Assembly: GCA_005656395.1 (NCBI GenBank)
Contig: SRSI01000031.1
Span: 186,001 to 250,000, forward strand
DNA from: Strongyloides papillosus
Taxonomy: Eukaryota > Nematoda > Chromadorea > Rhabditida > Strongyloididae
DNA: 64,000 nucleotides
Reading direction: 5' to 3'
The notes beneath the pieces are model-generated. The model searched no databases. It had not been told where the DNA came from and was given only the letters and a program-made list of their open reading frames with translations. The translations under genes and the position numbers were made by a program. Shown here one piece after another: positions 11,701-21,188 of the stretch (within the stretch, counting starts at the first letter, position 1; the number at the start of each line of letters is the position of its first letter).

Positions 11701-14394
11701 TTCACTACAGGTTAGTGTAGCATTTATTATGTATATACTTATACAAAACAAATATTCTTAGAAATGTCAATCTTCTTAATTAAATAAAAATAAAGATGAT
11801 TCTATAAAATATTGGATAGTATGGAAAATAACATGTATATATGTAATAAATGAACTATATAATATCTTAAGTTGGGAATAGTAATTTTTAATAAAAACTT
11901 GATGCTTAGATTTTTTATAATAATATATTAAAAATCTTGTAATATTCGCAATGAAAGACAACTTGTCAAAGACTTTATCAAATACATAATAGGAAATATT
12001 GTCAAAAAGTTGGGTGAATTTCAAAAATGACACCAAAATTGATATTAAAGTGGAAAATTTTTGAATAGATATTATAGGAGTTACTGACAGCTAATCATTC
12101 ATTTACTATGTAACTTTCTTTTATTTTTAAACATTTATAATTATTGAGGAAAGATAAGTTATATATAAATGGTAATATGAATGATAGATTGAATTAACTT
12201 TAATTCAAAACATATTACAAAAAAGTTACTCTATTTTAGTCTGCAACAAAAAGTGTATATCTTAATTTTAAATAATAAAACTTTTTGCTTTAAATTCTTC
12301 CTTTTTGAACTATTCTTTTAATTAGAAATTAACATTTTGAAGTTTGAGGGAAATTAATACTTCTCTTAGATGAAAATATAACTTAATTAAACTAAACAAC
12401 ATAAAATATATTAACATATTTTATTATTCATAACGTCAAAGAAATTGATAAACATGCACTTTTATTACTCACTTTATGAAAACGTTTAATAGTTTTGAAT
12501 TTTTATTACAATTAAGGTTAACAACTCCATATAATTATCGTTAAAATTTTATAGAGAAATAACGTTTCAACTAATTTATAAATAGTTAATCCTTTAATCT
12601 TCATTAACATATATATAACATTTCAATTAAAAGTAATGATAAGGATCAAATATTTTCTTTTTATCATCTCATTTCCTTTCATAATAATCCCTTTTCTTTT
12701 CAACCTTATTTACAAATAACAACCTATTTTACAACTACTATATCATATTACAACAACATAATAACTTTCAACTTCATTTTTCTTAAAATACCAAACCAAA
12801 GATTTTAAAAGTATCTTCTAGCTATATATATCTTTTATTATCACTATAATAAACTTCTAATATCATTTATCTTGTTGTGTTTCTTAATTTTTGGTTTTGA
12901 AACAAAATTCTAAAACAGCAAGAATTTAATTAAAAAATTTTTTATAAAGCTAAAATGTAATATTTTACAAAACTTGAAATGTTTGTTATTGCAAGTTTGG
13001 TTCAAAACATTACAAAAATATAGTCCTTTAAAAAACAATCATATTGTTTTTTTTTCCATTTTCATAAATGAACCTTCAATATATATCTGCAAAAGTTTTA
13101 ACAAGTTGAAAAAGCAGATAATTATTTAATAGTTTAATTTTATTGGTAGCTATTAAAATGTAAAGATGTAAATAAAATTTAACATAATAATGAATACATA
13201 GAAATTTAAAGACTACGAATCATAAAAAGACAAATGGAGCAAAACTTATTTTAAAGTTAGATGAACTAATTTTAATAACTTTAAAGTACAAAAGGCATGA
13301 AGATTAATTTAAGTTTTAGAGGCACTGTCACTACGTTTTCTATTATTTTTGAAGTTTTCTTACATATCACTTGTCAAATATAACTAAAAATATCTTTTCT
13401 CTTTCCCCATTTTAAAATATTATATGCCCTTTTCATAACTTGTAAATTTGTAATATATCAACTCTGATATACTTTGACTTTCCTCCTATTTTACCAAAAG
13501 ATATTGTGATGTAAATATCAAAAACGATGAATTATAAAATATAGTAGTTATCACAGAAAGGATGCTAAAAAAATAAAATACTGGAAAAATTTCTTTACAA
13601 TATAGTAGCTTTTAATAATAATAAATAAATGACTATGGTAATTTTTCATTATTATTATCTTTACAAAATATATTCATGTACTAATGCATCTTTTTTCTTC
13701 TTATAACAATACAAATTTTAAAGAAATCCAAAATATACATTAATAGCATACCAAATAACATATTTTCCTTTCTTTATAAATCTCTGATATAAAATGTGGA
13801 AAACAGAAAAAGACTTTATAAAAGAATTATTTAAAATTTTATTCTACAAGTTGATTAAAAATAATGGTAAAAATCAAAAATAAAATAAATTAACTTTTAA
13901 AAATGTCTTCATTACAAACAAATTTACTTCATTTTTTGGTAACAGGATGTTTACGGCTAAATATTGTATATAATAAAGGTCCTAAAAAAATAAATAAAGC
14001 AGTTAAAATAAAAAAAAGTATTGATATGCGAATTATTTATAAAAAATTTCGCGCAAAAAATAATAATAAATTAAGAAAATTTCTTGACACGACTCAGCTA
14101 AATATATTTCTTGGTGAGGTGTTTATCTGGTACGTTCTTTAGTATTCACCCGGAAATTCATCATTTTCCTCATCGTTTGTTTCTAATTCTTGCGATACAT
14201 TTTTTTGTCACTCCATATTGTTTTCTCTTTCTTTAACTTGCATCTTCTCCTGTTAGTTTTTATGAACACTGTACTGCTATCTCTTCCGCATAACTAGATT
14301 ATTTTACTTTATTTTTCTCATTATTATAATTCTATAAAAAATGTCCATTTCAGTGTTGGTATTTATTTTTAATTTAACATTTCGAGAGTAAAAC
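8732..14394. other. Gene desert, 5.7 kb
   Basis: Very AT-rich DNA. Open frames at 8663-8920, 11093-11287, 11776-12036 and 13903-14142 are short, low-complexity (Phe/Tyr/Lys/Ile rich) and without family motifs. Stretches around 12650-12790 and 13380-13500 are pyrimidine-rich. The segment 14143-14310 has higher GC and on the minus strand contains a broken coding-like frame (listed separately). The last 100 bases are the dpy-30 5' region. Confidence 0.5.
14143..14305 (-). pseudogene. Possible coding relic upstream of dpy-30
   Basis: On the minus strand one frame reads as polar, coding-like peptide (QVKERENNME, then QKNVSQELETNDEENDEFPG) ending in a TAA at about 14143-14145, but it is interrupted by several in-frame stops (TAG, TAA, TGA) and has no clean splice acceptors to remove them. 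Base composition is more balanced than the surrounding DNA. It could be a decayed exon, or simply GC-richer promoter sequence of the divergent dpy-30 gene. No homology recognised; low confidence. Confidence 0.2.
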
Positions 14395-14950
14395 ATGTCA
14401 GAAGGTGGAGAACAAGTTACTATTGTAAAGGATGAAATAATCCGTCAACCGGAACCAACTCAGCAACTCGCTGAGAATTGTATTGGAGAACAGACAGCGC
14501 CTCTTAGCGACAATAGTTCAACTAGCACTCCATACCAGCAACAGCCATTTGAAGGTGGTAACAATTCTATAACTGATCTTGAAGGTTCTATATCTACACC
14601 ACCACAAACTGAAGAACAACAACCAATGGATATCACTGAACCACCAAAAGATCCCCTACCAGAGGGTACCACAATGCAAAATGTAAGTTTATACATGTAC
14701 AAACTGTTAATCTATAATTTTCTAGGAAAACGTACCACCAACAAATAACGCTACACAACAAGAGACATGTGAATTGGTAGAGGTTCCAACACGTACTTAT
14801 CTGGATAGAACTGTAGTTCCAATACTTTTGCAAGGTCTTTCTGCACTTGCGAAAGAAAGACCAGAGCAGCCTATTGAGTTTCTGGCTAATTTCTTACTTT
14901 CCAATAAGGAACGCTACAATCCAACCTTGGTATCAAAACCATCAGAGTAA
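14395..14950 (+). CDS. dpy-30: DPY-30, COMPASS/MLL complex subunit
   Basis: Exon 1 is 14395-14682 and exon 2 is 14726-14950, with a 43-nt intron (GTAAGT...TTTCTAG), giving 170 aa. The C-terminal region holds the DPY-30 dimerisation motif: [20 protein letters not shown], then [19 protein letters not shown]. This helical hairpin pairs into a four-helix bundle that binds the Ash2L tail in H3K4 methyltransferase complexes. The N-terminal ~100 residues are Gln/Pro/Thr-rich and presumably disordered, making the protein longer than the ~100-125 aa of human and C. elegans DPY-30. In C. elegans it is required for dosage compensation and germline chromatin. Identification is firm; nuclear location follows from family. 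Confidence 0.95.
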
Positions 14951-15321
14951 TAATTGGAAGTGGAATTATTAATGTCAATCCGGATAAAAAAGAAACTATT
15001 AATTATATATCAAAATTACATGTTTTATAATGCTAAAATGTAAAGATACTTTTTTGGAAGTGTCTTTATATTTTAAATTTTAATTGGCTTGTGTTTGAAA
15101 AAAGTGAAGTTTTATTAATGAAAATATCAGTATAATAAAATATATTGTATTTAAAGTACCTTTAAATAATTATTACTTATAAATATGTTTCATTAATTAA
15201 CTTCCATGAACAATGAATTTAAACAAGTCTTTTTAAAAATAAATTTCTAAATATTAAAATTTTAAAATATTTTTTCTTAATTTATAAAATATTTTAATTT
15301 GTTCTATAAGTATTCAAAATA
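14951..15321. other. Intergenic spacer, dpy-30 3' region
   Basis: 371 bases of AT-rich DNA. It includes an AATAAAATATATTG stretch near 15133 that could serve as the dpy-30 polyadenylation region. No gene seen. Confidence 0.6.
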
Positions 15322-16137
15322 ATGATGATTAAATTTTATCTGTATATTTTTTTCTTTATTTTTTCTTTTAATTATTACTACTGTAAAAAGTTGGAATTAA
15401 TAGGAAGTACACGAGACAGTGCTATTGTAAAAGTTGGCAGTAGTGTTTTTACGTTCAATTTCGGTGATGATTTCCATATTCCAAATAATGTGACAGTTTA
15501 TGAAGATGACAAATTCGAAGTGAGGAACAATGCTAAAAAAAATGTTTATGTTGACAGGAAGGATTATTCTTTAAAGTTGAAATCGAAGAGTGAAAAAAAT
15601 GAAACAATTTACAGTGGAATTGTTCCAAATATAATGGATTTAAGAAATACTATAATTTACGTCTTGGTGGCGCTTATTATAATTCTCATAGTGACAATAT
15701 GTTTTTTCTCTTATCATTTTTCAAATGCAAGAAAAGTTCTTGAAAGGTTAAGAAAAACAAATTTGAAGGAGAAAAACACTTTGAGCACGAACTCATCTAC
15801 ATCTCAGTATTCCGTCACAAGTTCTTCTCTTGTTAGTGGATCTTTAAAAGACAAGTGCGTTCCAAAGAGCACAAAAATAGAAAACGAAAGTACTTTAAGA
15901 AATGAAAAGATCGTAAAAGTATTAGTTATGTCGAAGACGGGAGAATTCATGATAAAATCGAATGAAGTTAAAAGTGTAAGTATATTCTTTTTGTTTAAAT
16001 TAATATTTAATCAGTTTAAAAATACAGATATAACACCAAAAACATTATCAACATTTGCCAACTCATTAGGGTTTATAGCTATGCTCAAATTGAATGACAA
16101 AGAATTTTTTGATGAAGACCAAATTAAATTTAATTAA
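15322..16137 (+). CDS. Type I single-pass membrane protein, unknown
   Basis: Signal peptide at residues 1-21 (FYLYIFFFIFSFNYYYC), a small Lys/Asn/Val-rich ectodomain of about 85 residues, one transmembrane helix (IIYVLVALIIILIVTICFFS) and a Ser/Thr-rich cytosolic tail. A canonical donor (GTAAGT at 15976) and acceptor (TTTAATCAG ending 16014) bound a 39-nt segment that is a multiple of three and has no stop, so the ORF reads straight through. Splicing gives exons 15322-15975 and 16015-16137 (258 aa); retention gives 271 aa with a hydrophobic insert VSIFFLFKLIFNQ. The tail motif KVLVMSKTGEFMIKSNEVKS suggests a small beta unit, but no family is recognised. Same strand as the gene 275 bp downstream. 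Confidence 0.7.
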   Translation: MMIKFYLYIFFFIFSFNYYYCKKLELIGSTRDSAIVKVGSSVFTFNFGDDFHIPNNVTVYEDDKFEVRNNAKKNVYVDRKDYSLKLKSKSEKNETIYSGIVPNIMDLRNTIIYVLVALIIILIVTICFFSYHFSNARKVLERLRKTNLKEKNTLSTNSSTSQYSVTSSSLVSGSLKDKCVPKSTKIENESTLRNEKIVKVLVMSKTGEFMIKSNEVKSVSIFFLFKLIFNQFKNTDITPKTLSTFANSLGFIAMLKLNDKEFFDEDQIKFN

Positions 16138-16412
16138 TCTATGAAATATGTTATTAAAAATTGGAAACTAAGAACGAACTTCGACAATCTAAAAAAATTG
16201 ATTTTGTAAAAAAATATGCAAAGATATGTAAATATAAAATTTCTAACACAATGTACTTTATTTCCATGTTTTAAAAAAAACTTATTTTCATTATTTATAA
16301 AAATAATTTAACTCTTTAGAATGTTAATCTTAGACAGAAAATAGAATAACGTTATTCGATATGTTTTTAATACCTATGTAATTTTTTTTAATCATTAGTT
16401 ACCAATATAATT

Positions 16413-17018
16413 ATGATAAATGGAATTTCACGTGGTCTTGTAAGAGTGAGAAACCGCATAGCTTCACATAACTTTCCAGGACTAATGTGGATATTGGAAG
16501 GTTTTAACCTTGTAGATGAACAACGCCTAAGAGATGTTGGTCCTGATAGATGTGCTGCTGAATGGATTGTTAAATGTGGGGGAAAAATTAAGTTTGATAA
16601 GATGCCGGATATATTTGAAGATTACAACTGTTTAATAAGAGGTACATCCGTTTTAGATCCTAGAGATCCTAATGACAATGTAAAATTGGTATGGATAGAT
16701 GCTACTAATGCTTCTGTCACAGGATATGGTTGTTTACATTTTAAGGGATTAAAGAATATTGAAGAGGTTAACTTTGTTCATTGTAACACACTCCACGACC
16801 ATGGATTAGAATACATGGGGTTATATGTTGGAGATGTTTTGAAAAAATTAGAGCTGTCTGATTGTCCTAAAATAACTGAATATGGTTTGGTACATTTATC
16901 TAAGTTTGTTGCTCTTAAAGAACTAAAATTGATAAAACTAAATAATGTCTATCATATAGAAAAAGTCCTCAATGAACTAGAGAAATCTTTACCAGATTGT
17001 AAAATAATACACCAATAA
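16413..17018 (+). CDS. DMAC2L/ATP5S-like mitochondrial LRR protein
   Basis: Single exon, 201 aa, ATG at 16413 preceded by a TTAATCATTAG acceptor-like sequence that could take a spliced leader. The N-terminal signature DEQRLRDVGPDRCAAEWIVK followed by CGGKIKF and EDYNCL matches ATP synthase subunit s / DMAC2-like proteins, and WIDATNASVTGYGCLHF plus leucine-rich repeats (LKNIEEVNFVHC, LKKLELSDCPKITEYGL, LKELKLIKL) follow in the expected order. Human DMAC2L (factor B) is about 200 aa and mitochondrial; the related DMAC2 assembles complex I. The precise paralogue cannot be fixed by eye. The basic start (RGLVRVRNRIASHNF) is compatible with mitochondrial import. Confidence 0.88.
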   Translation: MINGISRGLVRVRNRIASHNFPGLMWILEGFNLVDEQRLRDVGPDRCAAEWIVKCGGKIKFDKMPDIFEDYNCLIRGTSVLDPRDPNDNVKLVWIDATNASVTGYGCLHFKGLKNIEEVNFVHCNTLHDHGLEYMGLYVGDVLKKLELSDCPKITEYGLVHLSKFVALKELKLIKLNNVYHIEKVLNELEKSLPDCKIIHQ

Positions 17019-17771
17019 AGTACAACAGGTTAAAAAAATTTTTCTGGATAATCATTATTTTTAGTTATAAAAAGTATAATATTTTTTCTAAATTTTATTA
17101 CTATATTTTCGTCTTATATTATATTTCGGTTTATAATATTAAAGCTTTTGTTATTGTAGTGGTATGTATGCATATAAAATATGAGTATTAATACAAAATT
17201 TATTTTACATCTGTTAATATATACATTTATTCTAACAATTACGAAACTTGATAAATATTAAAACACAATTTTTTTTTCTAATTTCTCGAAAGATGTTTTT
17301 ACATATTTTCTTATAGGATAGTTTTCAAAAAAACTATAAATTCAATTTTATTATTATTGTTAGATTAAATAATAAATTAAATTATTAAATTAAATATAAA
17401 GAAGGGTTATTAAATTAATTCTCATTAGCCAAATAGAAACATATATGAAAGTTGGTATACTTTACGACAAACATATACTCATAATGTTTCGTAACAACTT
17501 TCTAATTATACTAAAATATATTTATACTTTTAAAGGTGCCTGGAGTTTTTATTCTTATACGAAGATATCGCTAAAAGCTATAATTAGCGATTCACAGTTT
17601 ATCTTTAAAATTTCACTTGAATAAAATAATCTCCTCCTATTTATTTTTTTTTCTTCTTAGATGTATTTAAATTTTGCTTTAATATTTTATTTTTTCCTGT
17701 TTACTTTTAATTTCTTATGATCATATTTTCAAAAAAAGATAAATATTAAGCTATTTTTTAGAATGTAAATA
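17019..17771. other. Intergenic, no gene seen
   Basis: 753 bases of AT-rich DNA with long T runs near 17640-17760 just before the sulfotransferase-like gene. No ORF, RNA gene or clear repeat recognised. Confidence 0.6.
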
Positions 17772-18691
17772 ATGGAACATATACAAAATAAGATTCATGT
17801 TGCTATATTTGTCAGTGTGTTTATTATTTTTATCTACCTTTTAACTGTATCACAAAATAACAAGTTAAGTATAAACAAATTTGAAGAAAGTAGTTTAGTA
17901 CCCATATACTTTAATGGTATATTAAACACAAGGTATAAAATATGGAAGGACAATAACATAATTATTTGTTCAGAGGATAAATTATTGCCAGAGTTGTTTG
18001 AGATAGCATTCGGAAGTGGAAAGAATGCTGGAACACAAGATAAGTATGTTATTTAACTTCACATATATATTTATTCCAATTAATTTAATTTCTTTTAAGA
18101 TTTATAAGAGAAACTCTTCATTCTCTTCATAATAAAAAGAATTATTTTAATGAGACTTGGAAATTATACTCAATAATCGAAAATCCCTTAGATCGTTTCG
18201 CAGCAACATTTATTAACAATTGTCTAAATAAAAGCAATAAAATAGAAGATAATGTTTGTTATGGATGCATGAATAATCCAACTTGTGTTGTTAATTATTT
18301 ATACAAAAATTTGAAAAAACTAATAAGTTTACAGAACCATTTCTATAATCCCAACGAAGCTGATAGAATGTTTATGCCATACTATTGGCGTTGTAATATG
18401 CAAAGAGATTTCAATTTATTTCAAATGTTTAACTTTACTAATTCTACTTTATTTAATGCTCAGTTTCAAAAACTATTTCAAAAAAAGAATGTTAATCATA
18501 AAGATGTTGCATCAGTTATGAGGAGGATAAAAGAGGTTTATGATAGCGATGTAAACGAAAGTGTATTTAATGAAAAAAAATCACATATAATTAAAAGTTT
18601 AGTTGATAACCATAATGTGCTGTTACAATTTATGAGTATTTATTCTACAGATTACCAATATTTTAATATGTTATTTCCAAAATTTAAATAA
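17772..18691 (+). CDS. Carbohydrate sulfotransferase-like, degenerate
   Basis: Exon 1 17772-18043, exon 2 18100-18691, intron GTATG...TTTTAAG (56 nt), giving 287 aa. Type II membrane layout: short cytosolic start, signal anchor at about residues 9-25 (VAIFVSVFIIFIYLLTV), lumenal remainder. The order of blocks fits the nematode Sulfotransfer_2-type family of Golgi sulfotransferases: the 3'-phosphate block IIENPLDRFAATFINNC (residues 116-132), a Cys pair around CYGCMNNPTC, DRMFMPYYWRCN, and a helical C-terminus. The expected 5'-phosphosulfate loop (Lys with Ser/Thr after a beta strand) is replaced by CSEDKLLPELFE, and the usual Ser in RFxS is Ala. Family placement is moderately sure; catalytic activity with PAPS is doubtful. 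Confidence 0.72.
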
Positions 18692-18949
18692 TTATGTACA
18701 TTGTTGTATAAAACAAAAAATATTTAACTATAAATATTAGTTTCTTTTTCAATATTTATACAAAACTTTTTATAATAATAGATAAATTATTTTTAATATT
18801 TATTGTTTTCTTAAGAAATACACACAATATATATAAGTAATTTAGTAGTTATAAAAAACACTATTATCATAACGTTGTACTATCAAATATCATTTGGTTG
18901 TTAAACAAAAATAATTTTCATATTTTGTTATTTCTATTAAAATTATACT

Positions 18950-19813
18950 TTATTCAAAAATCTTACGCATATCTTTTGTTATATCTTCATTAATTTTAGA
19001 ATCTTTTTCTACATCGTCCTCTTCAATTACGTCCATAGCATCTACGTAAGGGCATCTTTCTTTATTTTTATTTTTTTGTTTCTTAGGAGATATTGGTTTA
19101 AGTTTTTCTTTTTTGACATTATTCTCTTTAATATCAACTTTTTTATGGGCTTTTCTTTCAATAATTTTATTATTTTTCCTAGGAACATAGGGATAATGAT
19201 GAGAAAATGATGAAGTTTTAGCCGTTGAAGTTGATTTAGACTGATTAGTGGATGTTTCACATTCTTCTTCAATGTTCCAAGGAAGTGCTATATGATGCTT
19301 ATTTACCGCAGGTTTTTCTTTTTTTTTAGATTTTTTTGTTTGTTCTCGACGTAAAGCTTTCAACAATTGACGTTCTGATTCATTTAAATAAGGAAGATTT
19401 TCTAGAGACTCGTCTGGATAACGGTCATCACTATCTATAATGTCATCATCACTGTTTTCGTCATAGTAACGCGACTTCATTGTCTTACAAAAAGTTGAAT
19501 TTTCACTAACATCTTCAGCTTTCTTTTTCTTTTTATTCTTACGACTTCTATTCTTCTTTTTAGACAATATAGAATTACTAATTTTCTCTTTCTTTTTAGA
19601 TTTTTTCTTTTTGCTTGAGACATCAGTGACAGCAACATCATAACCATAATTATTATTTTGTGCATCTTTTTTTTTAATATTTACCTCAATTTCAACAAGA
19701 TACTCATTTGACGCTGCAGATTCATTTTGAAGAACAGATAATAAATTTTTTAAAATATCAGGCAATTCAGTAGTAATAGAGTTTGCCATTGAGGATATTG
19801 TACCATGTGACAT
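18950..19813 (-). CDS. Lysine-rich disordered, probably nuclear protein
   Basis: 287 aa from the ATG at 19813; an upstream in-frame ATG (19867) would add 18 residues but is a poorer choice because the extension is hydrophobic and AT-driven. After a short N-terminal segment (MSHGTISSMANSITTELPD, with helix LKNLLSVLQ) there are several runs of lysines resembling bipartite nuclear localisation signals (KKKKSKKKEK, KKKNRSRKNKKKKK), acidic patches (DENSDDDIIDSDD) and a conserved-looking block ESLENLPYLNESERQLLKAL. A second helical motif near the end (DVEKDSKINEDITKDMRKIF) closes it. Composition suggests a nucleolar or chromatin factor; no family is recognised. The two smaller minus-strand frames inside it are shadows. 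Confidence 0.75.
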   Translation of the reverse strand: MSHGTISSMANSITTELPDILKNLLSVLQNESAASNEYLVEIEVNIKKKDAQNNNYGYDVAVTDVSSKKKKSKKKEKISNSILSKKKNRSRKNKKKKKAEDVSENSTFCKTMKSRYYDENSDDDIIDSDDRYPDESLENLPYLNESERQLLKALRREQTKKSKKKEKPAVNKHHIALPWNIEEECETSTNQSKSTSTAKTSSFSHHYPYVPRKNNKIIERKAHKKVDIKENNVKKEKLKPISPKKQKNKNKERCPYVDAMDVIEEDDVEKDSKINEDITKDMRKIFE

Positions 19814-21188
19814 TTTAAAAATAAATAAATAAATACAAACTTCAATGCTTTTACGCCTTTTATACAATTTGCAACATTATCATATTTAAATTTTATATAA
19901 GCATAAATATAATTGCTTGTAATTTAAATTTACAAATACTTAATAAAAATGTGTTTATTCTGTTTTTGATCATTGGTGTATAGAGAAAATTTCAATATTA
20001 TATATTAAATAAAGATATTTATCCTGTTATAAAGTTCAAAGACTAACATTAAAGGAAGTAAAATATTATAGGTAATGGAAATGAACACACATGTGGTAAT
20101 AAAAAAATATAATTAAGAGATTAAAGTGATACAATTAAGATAAGCTTTTGACGAGAAAATAGTTTTGAAAACATAATAAACCAATTAATTATTTTATGCA
20201 GAAATATAATAAAAACAATTTTCTTGCATTATTTCAGAAATATTATTTATTTTATTCATATAATAATGAAAACTTATAATATACTTTAACATAGGAAATT
20301 TGACTGGATTAAAAGATTTATATTTAATGAGTGACAAGAAGCCAATATTTATTGAACATTGCTAAAAATATGAATATTAATATTAATCATAATATTGAAT
20401 TTTTGTATTTTGGAAATTAGTTGCTCGATCATTCTAGATATAAACATAAAAAATTGTAATCTACAATATCAAATATACTTAGCAAGTATCAAATTCCTTA
20501 AAGTACAGTATATAATCCACAAAAACATTATTGTTTTATGCTTAGATTGTATTTCTAAGATTTTTTTATAACATGAACTTCTGTTATTCTAAATGAAAAA
20601 GAATTGTTTTTTATCTGTCTATTTATAGCTTGCTTTCCACGTTTTTTAAAACATCAAAATACAATTCAGAACTTTTAACATTCAAGCTATTGGATTGATT
20701 GTTTTTTGTGAATTGAAAAAGTGATAGCTCATAAAATATAATCTAAATTACATGGAATCAAATGCTTTGGAGTTGAAAAAAGCAAACATTTAATTAATGA
20801 CATAAAATTGTTTGTTTTAAGCATTGGAGTTACACTTTTTTATACGAAAATTAATATTTATTATTTTAACAATCCTACTTCAAATATATCAATTTCAAAG
20901 AGCAAAAAATTATTTCCATAAAATTTACTATTAAATTCCACTTTATCACTAATTTAGTTTTTTTTTATCTATAAAAAATTACGTAAAACACGTCTTATTA
21001 TAAATTTAACTCCTAAATTTCTGTTTCCCGCTTTTAATTATTTAAAAGTTTTCCTAACCCGATATTCATGTAAACAAATAACGAAATTTTGGAATAGCAC
21101 TCACAAACTTTTAAACGTAGCATCCTGTATCCCATTACTTTTCTACTTTACCATTGATTTTACATTTTAGTAGTTGTTGAACCTAAAA
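19814..21188. other. Shared 5' intergenic region, divergent genes
   Basis: 1.4 kb between the divergent lysine-rich gene and the hAT-derived gene. AT-rich. A TTTACATTTTAG acceptor-like site ends at 21170, 18 bases before the downstream ATG, consistent with spliced-leader addition or an upstream 5' UTR intron. No other gene seen. Confidence 0.55.

Noticed and set aside
13374..13436. Minus-strand mini-ORF with KR-AYNILKWG-KR, like an amidated neuropeptide
   Set aside because: Only 20 codons, preceded by a stop, no signal peptide or splice sites nearby, single copy; likely chance.
13903..14142. 79-codon plus-strand Lys/Asn-rich frame
   Set aside because: Low complexity, no recognisable domain and no clear promoter or acceptor; could be real but unsupported.
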